From Bordetella parapertussis (lineage in GTDB: Bacteria > Pseudomonadota > Gammaproteobacteria > Burkholderiales > JACQAP01): a stretch of DNA of 64,000 nt. Under the pieces are notes generated by a model. The model did no database searches. It saw only the letters and a list, made by a program, of their open reading frames with translations, and was not told where the DNA came from. Positions within the stretch are counted from its first letter, which is position 1, and every line of letters starts with the position of its first letter. Location: NCBI GenBank assembly GCA_945900965.1, contig CAMDKM010000012.1, positions 1 to 64,000 of the forward strand, in the 5' to 3' direction. Shown piece by piece: positions 43,447 through 51,423 of the stretch. Position numbers and translations under genes: made by a program.

Positions 43447-43799
43447 GGGTTCTGCGGCTCTTCTCCGGGTTTGAGGCTCCGAATGAACTTGACGATCTTG
43501 CGGGTATCGTCATCGCTGTAGATGCTGCCGAACGCTGCCATGCGTCCCGGTAAACCATTCTTGATCCGGTTGAACAGAAACTCGTCCGAACGCTCGGAAT
43601 TCATCAATTGGGGGCCCTTGCTCGCGTGCCGACCGTAATTGGAGTGGCAGAAGCCGCATACATTGCGGAACGTCGATTTCACATCAATTTCCTTCTTCCG
43701 GGCCTCATCGGCGGTCGCGGGTGCAATGGTGGTGCAGGCTACGAATAGCCCTGCCAGCATGGCCCTAAACATCGCACGCGGGTTGATCATTTTGTTCAA
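43443..43799 (-). CDS. c-type cytochrome, XoxG-like
   Basis: 118 residues: signal peptide to about PATA-DEA, one heme motif CGFCH (near residue 49), and a Met ligand candidate in GLPGRMAAFG. It is the likely electron acceptor of the adjacent PQQ dehydrogenase. The start is either TTG at 43799, which has GAGGGG about 10 bases upstream, or ATG at 43790; the former is chosen. It is coupled to the XoxJ-like gene downstream. Confidence 0.87.
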   Translation of the reverse strand: MNKMINPRAMFRAMLAGLFVACTTIAPATADEARKKEIDVKSTFRNVCGFCHSNYGRHASKGPQLMNSERSDEFLFNRIKNGLPGRMAAFGSIYSDDDTRKIVKFIRSLKPGEEPQNP

Positions 43800-43899
43800 T
43801 TACATATTTCCCCTCGCTTGGTTCAATTCATTCGCGTTCGGACTACGGTCCGAAAACGTAATTTACCGCTAACGCACCCGGCGGCAGTCAGGCATACAA

Positions 43900-43930
43900 G
43901 AAAAAAGGGCGGGGACGAATCCCCGCCCTT
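43900..43930 (-). terminator. intrinsic terminator after PQQ dehydrogenase 1
   Basis: AAGGGCGGGG (43905-43914) and CCCCGCCCTT (43921-43930) form a 10-base perfect stem with a 6-base loop, and on the minus strand the stem is followed by TTTTTT. It separates the dehydrogenase from the cytochrome/XoxJ pair, so readthrough or a second promoter must serve these. Confidence 0.92.
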
Positions 43931-43974
43931 CCACTTCACGCAAGCTCAATAAACTTGGCAGGTTCAAGCCAAGA

Positions 43975-45723
43975 TCATGGAAGCGCATACACCTTGAGCA
44001 CGCCCGAGTCCTTCGGCATGCTCTTCCACGGTTCTCCAAACCACTCGCCGTAACCATCGCCGACCAAGCTGCCCCAGCCGGTCATCACGGCCACATACTG
44101 CTTGCCCTTGGCCAAATAGGTAATAGTGCCGCCGTTGCTGCCCTGACCCAGATTGTGGCCCCAGAGCTTCTTGCCGTTGGCGGCGTCATAGGCTACCAGC
44201 GTGCCATCGGCCTCCGGCACGAACAACACATTGCCTGCGGTCGTCAGCAGGCCACCGTGCGGCGTGGCGCCGTTATACTTGATTTCAAACTTGACCTTGC
44301 CGGTGATGGGATCGCGGGCGCGGATATGGCCCGCCATGGGTCCTTTGCCCGGGCCGTGCATCGTGAAGTCCGCACCGATATTGAGCTGAACCACAGGCTC
44401 AGTGATGGGCTCGGTCCTCTTGATTTCCAAGTCCATGCACCACTCGAAGCCGACCTTGTACAGCAAGTTCGTCTTCGGGCTGTAGCTGCCGGCGTTCCAA
44501 CTGTAGCCACCGGCGATGGCCGGGCACAGATTCTCGTGTTTGCCTTCTGGCGGATCCCAGCGGCCCACCAGTTCGCCGTTGTCCTTGATGTCCTTGACGA
44601 AGTTGATGGCATCCACGCCCTTGTAGACCTTCACCGGCTTGCCGCTCTTGCGATCGAACACGAATACGAAGCCCGACTTGCTCGGATGCACAACGTATTT
44701 CTTGCCGTCGCGATCGATCATCATCAGTTCGCCCTGCGCCGGGTCGAAGTCCCAAGCATCATGCGGAAGTACTTGATGGTAGCTCTTCAGTTCACCGGTG
44801 TCGGGGTTTAACTGGATAACCGAGGAGGTGTACAGGTTGGTACCCGGACGCGGACCTTCGGTCATCCACTTGTCGCCTGCCCAGTCATATAGCGGGGCCG
44901 GGTTGGCCGTTCCCCACCAGACCGTGTCGTTTTCCGGATCGTAGCTGCCGGCCATCCAGCCGCCACCGCCGCCCGTTTTGTAGGAATCGCCACCCCAGGT
45001 ATTGCGGGCGTCGGACGGAGTGTCCTCGTTGCCGCCGGAGGTGAAGAAACGCCAGACCTGCTCGCCGGTCTTGGCATTGACGCCAAAAATCGGGCCGCGA
45101 TCCGGCCATTCGCCGCCTTGAGCGCCGATAATTACCTTGTCTTTCACCACCAACGGCGCACCGGTGAAGCCGACCGTGAGTTTCTCGGAATCGACCAGCT
45201 TGGTTTCCCAGTTGAGCTTGCCGGTCTTCATGTCGATGGCGGCGAGCTTGCCATCCAGGGTACCCATGTACAGATTGCCATAGGCTGCAGCCAGTCCGCG
45301 GTTGTAGGGCGAGTGGGTTTGCCGGGCAACCAGATCTTCGTTGAGTTTATGCTTGTAGGTCCAGATCATCTTGCCGCTCGCCCCGTCCAGAGCATAAACC
45401 TGGTTGTACGGGCTGCTGTAGTACAACACACCGTCAATGGCCAGCGGGATCCCTTGCAGGCCGCGATTGGCACGGGAGGCAACATGCGACCAGGCTTCCG
45501 TGAGTTTGCTTACGTTGCCGGTGTTGATCTGATCGAGGGCACTGTAATGCCAGGATTTGTACGAGCCGTGGTAGCTCATCCAGTTGCCCGGCTCCTTGTC
45601 TGCATTGAGTAGGCGCTTGCTGTCCACGTCCGCGCCCAGCGCACCGCCTGAAGCCAGCAGGGTCGTCGACAGTGCGAGCGCCGACCAGACTCCCGCAAAT
45701 TGCATTTGTTTTCTTCGTTGCAT
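43975..45723 (-). CDS. PQQ-dependent alcohol dehydrogenase (XoxF-like, no vicinal Cys)
   Basis: 582 residues. Signal peptide 1-31, then the eight-bladed quinoprotein propeller with tryptophan-docking repeats such as DGASGKMIWTY, DMKTGKLNWET and NAKTGEQVWRF. Metal/catalytic candidates are Glu205, Asn274 (GTANPAP), Asp325 and Asp327 (HDAWDFDPAQ); the second Asp is the mark of lanthanide-dependent enzymes. The adjacent Cys-Cys pair that stacks on PQQ in MxaF, XoxF and ExaA is replaced by THSPYNRGLA. GGAGG precedes the ATG at 45723. Substrate unknown, most likely an alcohol. Confidence 0.9.
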   Translation of the reverse strand: MQRRKQMQFAGVWSALALSTTLLASGGALGADVDSKRLLNADKEPGNWMSYHGSYKSWHYSALDQINTGNVSKLTEAWSHVASRANRGLQGIPLAIDGVLYYSSPYNQVYALDGASGKMIWTYKHKLNEDLVARQTHSPYNRGLAAAYGNLYMGTLDGKLAAIDMKTGKLNWETKLVDSEKLTVGFTGAPLVVKDKVIIGAQGGEWPDRGPIFGVNAKTGEQVWRFFTSGGNEDTPSDARNTWGGDSYKTGGGGGWMAGSYDPENDTVWWGTANPAPLYDWAGDKWMTEGPRPGTNLYTSSVIQLNPDTGELKSYHQVLPHDAWDFDPAQGELMMIDRDGKKYVVHPSKSGFVFVFDRKSGKPVKVYKGVDAINFVKDIKDNGELVGRWDPPEGKHENLCPAIAGGYSWNAGSYSPKTNLLYKVGFEWCMDLEIKRTEPITEPVVQLNIGADFTMHGPGKGPMAGHIRARDPITGKVKFEIKYNGATPHGGLLTTAGNVLFVPEADGTLVAYDAANGKKLWGHNLGQGSNGGTITYLAKGKQYVAVMTGWGSLVGDGYGEWFGEPWKSMPKDSGVLKVYALP

Positions 45724-46095
45724 GAATTCCTCCGTAATTAAGGTAGGGGCAGATTTCGAATGAGACGTTCCGGGTGGTCGCCCGCCAGTCATGGTCATGA
45801 CCGGTAACTTGGCATCCGAAAACGGGCGAGACTGTACACCTCTTTGATGAACTTCAACAGATTGTCCCGCTACTTTGCTGATCCGGGTCAAATAAGTCCA
45901 ACAAATCGGTGGACAGATGACTCGGGGAAAAGTTCTGTTCGGGAACCGCGCAGGCCGCGGGTAGTGGGCGGACAGTTGCCGCATATCGGACTGGATGCCG
46001 GCCGAGCGACGACTTCCGTTTGTTTGGGCACGGACATGACCGAGCCGGCGATGCCGGCCCTGCATCGAGGCTCGACTGGACCCCGAAACTCTCGC
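45724..46095. other. intergenic region upstream of PQQ dehydrogenase 1
   Basis: 372 bases. It holds the perfect 10-base palindrome GGTCATGACC at 45793-45802, about 70 bases before the dehydrogenase start, a possible operator. Short open frames on both strands look random. The region probably contains the promoter, but no convincing -35/-10 pair was found by eye. Confidence 0.4.
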
Positions 46096-46596
46096 TCAGT
46101 CGTTGTCTTTTTTCTGCGTCGTGGGGGCAATGCCGGTTTCGGCTTGTTCCTGAATCATCATGGCTTTGCCCACAAACTCAATAAGGCAGTAGCTGGTCGC
46201 TTCGCAGGCGAGCATGATGTAGGACTGCTCCCCATCCCAGAAATATTGCGGAATTCGTTTTCTGGGTCGAACGGGATCTCCGTGCATATCCTTCAGTGTT
46301 TCCATGATGGCTTTTTGGTTGGAGCCGCCATAAGTCTGGATCACACCGGTGCTGAATCGCCCCTTGTAAAAACGATAGGCAACCTTGATGGCATCGACAC
46401 GGCCGAGTTTGAGATCATCGCCGGTCCGCCGGTAATAGACAACGTCGCCCTCCTCACGCAGGACAGACATTTGTTCGCGGTATTGCTCGAATTCCGCACC
46501 CCAGGGAACGCCGCGAAAATCGGCGAGTTCTTTTTCCATGGCGTGTAAAGATTGCGTAATAACCAACGTCAGGACAGCAGCGACGAGTGCGCGCAT
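46096..46596 (-). CDS. exported hypothetical protein
   Basis: 166 residues with a signal peptide (residues 1-19, ending LHA). The mature start MEKELADFRGVPWGAEFEQYREQM is a pattern (D-F-R-G-x-x-W-G) I have seen in short exported proteins of unknown role. Two cysteines occur close together near residue 130 (LACEATSYC). It lies 38 bases after the cytochrome gene and probably belongs to its transcript. CGGAGATA precedes the ATG. Confidence 0.72.
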   Translation of the reverse strand: MRALVAAVLTLVITQSLHAMEKELADFRGVPWGAEFEQYREQMSVLREEGDVVYYRRTGDDLKLGRVDAIKVAYRFYKGRFSTGVIQTYGGSNQKAIMETLKDMHGDPVRPRKRIPQYFWDGEQSYIMLACEATSYCLIEFVGKAMMIQEQAETGIAPTTQKKDND

Positions 46597-46634
46597 GAAT
46601 ATCTCCGGATAATTACAGTGAATCGGAAACTCGA

Positions 46635-47036
46635 TTATTTGTTGACAATGCCTTCCTTCCAGTTGGCGCCTTCGATGGCCAGTGTCTCCAGGTACGCGCC
46701 AATTTCGAAGATGGTCTTGTCATCCAGAAAAGAGAAGGACGGCATGAACTGCGCCCGGCCTTGAACCTTGCGGCCGTTTTTCACCGTTTCGTGAAAGCGT
46801 TTGAAGCCAATCTTGAGTTTGCGTAAATCCGCGCCGGTGCCCATGTCGCCCATGCCGTCGGCTCGCCCGCCATGACAAGGGGTGCAGGTATTGCGAAACC
46901 AGCCTTTGCCGGATTTGATCGCTTTGGCATCACCGGAAAGCGGATTGGCGTCGGGTATGCCTTCCTGGGCCTGTAGTGATCCTGCGCTGATAAAGGCGAA
47001 CACCGTCGCCGCTAAACAAAACTTCAAGCAATTCAT
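46635..47036 (-). CDS. c-type cytochrome
   Basis: 133 residues from ATG 47036 (GAGGAAA 6 bases upstream). Signal peptide to about LQA-QE, heme motif CTPCHGG (near residue 53) and Met ligand in QFMPSFSF. The spacing is that of short class I cytochromes linked to alcohol oxidation (cytochrome c-L / c550 type). It follows PQQ dehydrogenase 2 but is separated by a terminator hairpin. Likely role is carrying electrons from a quinoprotein to an oxidase. Confidence 0.9.
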   Translation of the reverse strand: MNCLKFCLAATVFAFISAGSLQAQEGIPDANPLSGDAKAIKSGKGWFRNTCTPCHGGRADGMGDMGTGADLRKLKIGFKRFHETVKNGRKVQGRAQFMPSFSFLDDKTIFEIGAYLETLAIEGANWKEGIVNK

Positions 47037-47061
47037 TCTGTTTCCTCGTACATCGATAAAC

Positions 47062-47094
47062 AAAAAATGGAGGCGCGATCCCTTGCGCCTCCAT
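47062..47094 (-). terminator. intrinsic terminator after PQQ dehydrogenase 2
   Basis: ATGGAGGCGC (47067-47076) and GCGCCTCCAT (47085-47094) form a perfect 10-base stem with an 8-base loop, followed by a T run on the minus strand. Confidence 0.9.
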
Positions 47095-47130
47095 CTAACG
47101 CCTTTCAATCAAGTATCGATGACTTGATTC

Positions 47131-48825
47131 TTATTCCAGCGAGAAGCCCACCACCATGCTGCCGAATTCGGCCTTCCAGGGTTCATCACGTCCGAACCCG
47201 GGAGTGCCGCCCAGAGCCTGCACGATGTACTGCTTGCCGCCGGCGGTGTAGGTTGCCGGGCCGGCTTTGGCAGCCACGCCGAGATTCACGGAATAGAGCA
47301 CCTTGCCGGTGTTCGCATCTGCGACAGTAAAGCCGCCGCCTTGGGTGGTGTAGATCGTGATGTTGCCAGCGGTTGTCAACATACCCCCCGCGTAGCCGGG
47401 CTTGCCCTCCAACTCGTTGCGCCAGACTTCCTTGCCGCTCTTGACGTTGACGGCTTTGTCCGTTTCGTTGCCGAAATGGAACTCCTGATAGGCGCCGAAG
47501 TGACGGACATTGCTGATCACCTTGATTTCCTCGAAGCCATATTTCATGCTCGATTCGGTCGCGGCGAGGTACACATGGCCGGTTTTCGGGTTGTAGGCGC
47601 TCGGATACATATTCACGCCACCCAGAAGTGCCGGAGCGATTTCCACCGGATCACCACCTTCGGCGGGCAATGCCACCTGGCCAAACGGACGGCCATCCTT
47701 GCCGTAACCCTTGATCCAGTTGATCTTGTCGACGAATCTGTCGGCCTTGATGTATTTGCCGCTCATAGCATCCAGGTGATGGATGTAACCGGTCTTGTTG
47801 GGCTGGACAATGGTCTTCTTGCCGTCGATGTTGATCACCATCGGGGTTTGCGGAATGTCGTAATCCCAGGGGTCGCCCGGAACGCCGACCCAGCGCCATG
47901 CCACCTTGCCGGAATCGGTGTTAACCGCAACGATGCTGGCTGCGCCGAGGTTATCCATCAAGCCGCCACCGCGGTTTTTCGGATTCCATTCGTAGGCATT
48001 GGCCGTGCCGGTGTAATACATCTTGGTGCCGGCATCCCAGGAGCCGACGATCCACGGTCCCGCGCCGCCGAACTCATGGCTGCCCGGAGGCCAAGTGTCG
48101 TGACCCGGTTCGCCTGCCGCGGGGATCATCGGGGCGCGCCATTTTTCTTCGCCCGTGGCGGCACTGACACCCATCACGTAGCCTTGCAGACCGCCCGTGT
48201 CCGTGGCATTCATCGGGACGATAATTTGTCCGCCGGGAATGGCCATCGGGCCCACCGTGGCGATAAAGCCGTTGGCGTCGTTGGATTTGGCAAAATCCTT
48301 CGGGTAGGGGAAGCCATCATAGGATTTCACCCAATTGGCTTTGCCGGTTTTCATGTCGATCGAGTGCAGTTTTGCATCGTTCGACAGGAAGAACACGTCG
48401 CCGCCGGAAATTGCGACACCGCGGTGTTTGCCGGTGAAGAACGGCACGTTGTAACCGCCAAAATCATCCGGCAGCTTGTGCTCGTATTTCCAGACGACAT
48501 TGCCGTTGGCCCCGTCGATGGCAAACACCTTGTTGTCCTGCGGGAAATAAATCACGCCTTCATGGACGCTCGGAGTTGCTTGCGCATCCGTCTTACCGCC
48601 CGGGGACATGATCCAGGCCAATTTCAGCCTCTTTGCGTTGGTGGCGTTGATCTGGCTGAGCGTGCTGTAGCGGTGCGCGGCGAGGTTGCCGTTGCTATGC
48701 AGCCAGGAATTTCCGGCCTCGGCCGAGAGCATGCCGTCGGAAACATCCGCCGCCTGCACGCTACCGGCCAGCCCTGCCATGGCCATGGCAAGGACGATGC
48801 TTTTCACTTTTAATTTGTTATTCAA
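47131..48825 (-). CDS. PQQ-dependent dehydrogenase, divergent second copy
   Basis: 564 residues from a TTG at 48825, chosen because AAGGAGGAG lies 6 bases before it and it gives a clean signal peptide (MNNKLKVKSIVLAMAMAGLA, cut near VQA-AD); an ATG at 48849 lacks a ribosome site. The propeller repeats include DGANGNVVWKY and DMKTGKANWVK. Asp321-Tyr-Asp323 (GDPWDYD) gives the lanthanide-type DxD, and Asn276 lies in TGTANAYEWNP. There is no Cys-Cys pair, and the usual metal Glu (GAE) is not evident. Substrate unknown; clearly a different subgroup from the copy at 44 kb. Confidence 0.88.
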   Translation of the reverse strand: MNNKLKVKSIVLAMAMAGLAGSVQAADVSDGMLSAEAGNSWLHSNGNLAAHRYSTLSQINATNAKRLKLAWIMSPGGKTDAQATPSVHEGVIYFPQDNKVFAIDGANGNVVWKYEHKLPDDFGGYNVPFFTGKHRGVAISGGDVFFLSNDAKLHSIDMKTGKANWVKSYDGFPYPKDFAKSNDANGFIATVGPMAIPGGQIIVPMNATDTGGLQGYVMGVSAATGEEKWRAPMIPAAGEPGHDTWPPGSHEFGGAGPWIVGSWDAGTKMYYTGTANAYEWNPKNRGGGLMDNLGAASIVAVNTDSGKVAWRWVGVPGDPWDYDIPQTPMVINIDGKKTIVQPNKTGYIHHLDAMSGKYIKADRFVDKINWIKGYGKDGRPFGQVALPAEGGDPVEIAPALLGGVNMYPSAYNPKTGHVYLAATESSMKYGFEEIKVISNVRHFGAYQEFHFGNETDKAVNVKSGKEVWRNELEGKPGYAGGMLTTAGNITIYTTQGGGFTVADANTGKVLYSVNLGVAAKAGPATYTAGGKQYIVQALGGTPGFGRDEPWKAEFGSMVVGFSLE

Positions 48826-49083
48826 TTGCGTCTCCTCCTTAAGGTTCATCAAACAGCGCTGTATACAACTACCCCGGTGATGGGATATCCACACCAGAGT
48901 TTTTCAAACCAGCACTGCCTTCGGCGTCGATGAAATGCGGCGGGAACGGACTTCGCCCGCATTGCCGAATACTTCCGGCCTCGTCGAACTGCCCGGCACG
49001 AAAACACCACCGGTCTGATGTGTTGGGCTGTCAGTTCATGGATGAATTGCTCAGCCCGAATTTTTTAATCTTCACTCTTCTGC

Positions 49084-49374
49084 TCACTCGTCCACGGCGC
49101 GGCCAGGGCCGCGCGTGTAAAATTTTTTCAGTACCGCCGCCGGGCCCATCAGGCATTTGTTGCCATAGTCTTGTGAGTTGGCCGGGCATTTTTCCACACA
49201 TTCTTCGCCATCGCCCTCGTAACCGGACTTGCAACGCGGATAACAGAGCACGCCGTCGCGCTCTTCGTCATGCTTGCAGGGCTCAATAACCTTTGCTCTC
49301 TCGGCGGCTTCTCCGCTCAATGAGAGGCAGGCGCTGAACAAGATCGCAAGCCATAGGGTGAGTGTGCGTTTCAT
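49084..49374 (-). CDS. small secreted cysteine-rich (EGF-like) protein
   Basis: 96 residues: signal peptide to about GEA-AE, then eight cysteines of which seven fall in 45 residues, with CYPRCKSGYEGDGEECVEKC closely resembling EGF-type disulfide modules. It lies between the amidohydrolase and PQQ dehydrogenase 2, same strand. It could be a disulfide-rich partner or scaffold of the periplasmic enzymes; that is inference. No strong ribosome site is visible. Confidence 0.75.
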   Translation of the reverse strand: MKRTLTLWLAILFSACLSLSGEAAERAKVIEPCKHDEERDGVLCYPRCKSGYEGDGEECVEKCPANSQDYGNKCLMGPAAVLKKFYTRGPGRAVDE

Positions 49375-49440
49375 TGTTAGACGATTACATCAGGTAAAAT
49401 ACGTTGACCATCAAGTCAGCGCGATAAAAACTCTCCGGGG

Positions 49441-49467
49441 AAAAAAACCGGGGTCCTGAGACCCCGG
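49441..49467 (-). terminator. intrinsic terminator after the amidohydrolase
   Basis: CCGGGGTC (49448-49455) and GACCCCGG (49460-49467) pair perfectly around a 4-base loop and are followed by seven T on the minus strand. Confidence 0.93.
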
Positions 49468-49495
49468 CAATCCCAATCCACGCTTCTTGGTTTTA

Positions 49496-51028
49496 TTACG
49501 CCACGTGGGATTTCTTGTCGACGTAACCGTAGTACGTATTGCTGCGCTCGCCGCCCATGGCCAGATAATCCGCCTTGATCTGCGAAATCTGGTCCTGTCT
49601 GAATGGCTTGCCTTCGCCGAGGCGCATGTCCAACTGGTACATACGCGCGGAGTTCAGGCCGAAGATGTTCTGCTTGACTTCGCTGTTCGGTCCGCCGAGT
49701 TTGGTCTTGAATTTGAACTTCTTCATGATGTCGTCCGGGATCTCCAGGCGACGCATGGCTTCGATCTGCCATTGCGGGCTGCCATACCACACCGAGTCGG
49801 TTCCCCAGACCACGCGCTCCGCCCCCATCAAATTCACGAGCTGACCGATGAAGGCCGCGCAGAACCGGGGGTTGGTGACGGCTGTGCTTGCAAATGTGCT
49901 GCCGATTTCCCCGTACACGTTGTTCACGCCGTACTTCTCCGGGATGCGGGCCAGGTCTGTTGCCCACTCGACGTAACCCGTGTCGAGGAACTTCTGCAGG
50001 TCGGCGTCCGGCTGATCCGCGAGCCACGGGCGCAGGGCCGAGTGGTAGATGACGAAGTTCATGCCGGGCCAATCCTTGGCGGCCTTGCCGATGTCGCGTG
50101 CCGTGGCATGTTCCCAAGTGCCGGCGAATGCCTTTTCGTAATCGCGGGGCATCAGGCCCTTATGAATACAAATGGTGTTGATGCCGGACTTGATGGCCTT
50201 CTCGTAGAACGGATACATCAGTTTCTCGTCGTCGAGCTTCCATGCGTACTTGGACGGGCCGAACGGATCGCCGATGGTGTAGGACTTCCAGGACACGGGC
50301 TTCAGAACCTCGATGCCGCGGTCCACTTCGTCCATCCAGTTCGGATACTTCGGGGTGATGACCGTGTGGCCCAGCATGCGGGTCTGGCCGGCCATCTTGT
50401 TGACCGCGCGGCAGGCGTTCTGGATCGCATCGTTGGACAGCAGCCACCAGGACGGATCGTCAAACGGCGCGCCCGACAGCAGCGACATTTTGGTGTCGGA
50501 GTCGAGGAAGATTTCCTTCAGGTAGTTGTCCATCTTGTAACGCGACAGGGTCATCGGCGCGTCATTGATGTTCGGATTGACCTTGGCGCCCACCGCCCAC
50601 TTGGTCAGGCCGAGCAGGCCTTCCTGTTTGAAATCATCGCGGATGAAGTGGGTCTGGTCGTCGAAAATGAACTGGCCGGAAAGCTGCTTGGCGCGGTAGT
50701 CGGACATTTCCATGTCGCCAGCCGCTTCCGCGTCGGAGACATCCCAGACCGGGCCAAACACCTTGTTCATTGCGGCAAACGCCAAGGCCATGCCTGCACT
50801 GGTGGCCAGGAACTGGCGGCGGTCCATGTTGTGACGCTTGGCCTGAACATCGGCCATTTCCTTGATCAGCCCCTCGACCTGGCGCTGCTTTTCGGTCTGC
50901 GGAAGCGGATTGTATTCACCGTTGGATACAACCTGGGTTGGGACGGGCGAGCGAAATGCCACTTCGTCCGCCGGCGCGACGAGTTTCATTTCCTCGTCGC
51001 TCATGTGTACACCTATATGTCTTTGCAT
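49496..51028 (-). CDS. Tat-exported amidohydrolase family protein
   Basis: 510 residues. After about 65 residues a twin-arginine-like signal MDRRQFLATSAGMALAFAAM appears, so export in folded form is likely even though the N-terminus is long. The barrel is of the ACMSD/gamma-resorcylate decarboxylase type: FDDQTHFIRDD, ICIHKGL, VIYHSALRPW and VWGTDSVWYGSP give metal-site His and Asp residues, but the first His of the HxH pair is Gln. AGGGGGAG precedes the ATG. In a PQQ oxidation locus it may hydrolyse or decarboxylate the oxidation product. Confidence 0.85.
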   Translation of the reverse strand: MQRHIGVHMSDEEMKLVAPADEVAFRSPVPTQVVSNGEYNPLPQTEKQRQVEGLIKEMADVQAKRHNMDRRQFLATSAGMALAFAAMNKVFGPVWDVSDAEAAGDMEMSDYRAKQLSGQFIFDDQTHFIRDDFKQEGLLGLTKWAVGAKVNPNINDAPMTLSRYKMDNYLKEIFLDSDTKMSLLSGAPFDDPSWWLLSNDAIQNACRAVNKMAGQTRMLGHTVITPKYPNWMDEVDRGIEVLKPVSWKSYTIGDPFGPSKYAWKLDDEKLMYPFYEKAIKSGINTICIHKGLMPRDYEKAFAGTWEHATARDIGKAAKDWPGMNFVIYHSALRPWLADQPDADLQKFLDTGYVEWATDLARIPEKYGVNNVYGEIGSTFASTAVTNPRFCAAFIGQLVNLMGAERVVWGTDSVWYGSPQWQIEAMRRLEIPDDIMKKFKFKTKLGGPNSEVKQNIFGLNSARMYQLDMRLGEGKPFRQDQISQIKADYLAMGGERSNTYYGYVDKKSHVA

Positions 51029-51104
51029 AGCTATTGACTCCCCCTCTTGTGGTTCGGGTTGAAAAACATTCTGAGACTGCCTGACTGCCTTGCGTTTCGT
51101 GCCT

Positions 51105-51124
51105 CCCGACCCTTGCGGGTCGGG
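51105..51124 (-). terminator. GC-rich hairpin, possible terminator
   Basis: CCCGACCC (51105-51112) and GGGTCGGG (51117-51124) pair perfectly around TTGC just after the small Cys protein gene. There is no T run, so it may be a processing or stability hairpin between this gene and the amidohydrolase. Confidence 0.45.
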
Positions 51125-51132
51125 GATTCCTG

Positions 51133-51417
51133 CTACTTCTTGCGATCGTCGAACTTGTACTCCGGGTCCGGCGCGTCAACGCCTTCGCAAGCCGCCTTCA
51201 CGTTGTTCTTGGCGTTGTTGCAGGCCGTTCCGAGGGCGACCATGGAATCGCTCGCGGCGTTCTTCTCGTCGCAAAAATACTCCATTTGCGACCTGGCGTC
51301 CTTGCAGTTGCCGGCGCGCTCCAGGCGGGATTGCTGATCGTCGGCTGCGCGCAGCGGGCCAACGGATGCTGCCGTCAGTCCGGCCAGCGCGGCCAACACG
51401 GCGAATTTCAATTTCAT
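51133..51417 (-). CDS. small secreted four-cysteine protein
   Basis: 94 residues from ATG 51417, with GAGGAG 7 bases upstream. Signal peptide to about LRA-AD; the mature 70 residues are helical and charged with four cysteines (GNCKDARS, YFCDEKN, TACNNAK, AACEGVD), probably two disulfides. I do not recognise the family. It is the first gene of the minus-strand PQQ locus and lies about 100 bases before the amidohydrolase start. Confidence 0.72.
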   Translation of the reverse strand: MKLKFAVLAALAGLTAASVGPLRAADDQQSRLERAGNCKDARSQMEYFCDEKNAASDSMVALGTACNNAKNNVKAACEGVDAPDPEYKFDDRKK

Positions 51418-51423
51418 TCTCAA

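Noticed and set aside
47341-48813. 490-residue plus-strand frame antisense to PQQ dehydrogenase 2
   Set aside because: Shadow of a GC-rich gene; the product is His/Arg/Asp-rich without a recognisable fold.
49487-51037. 516-residue open frame on the plus strand antisense to the amidohydrolase
   Set aside because: It mirrors the codon structure of the real gene, lacks a ribosome site and family motifs, and the minus-strand protein is clearly conserved.
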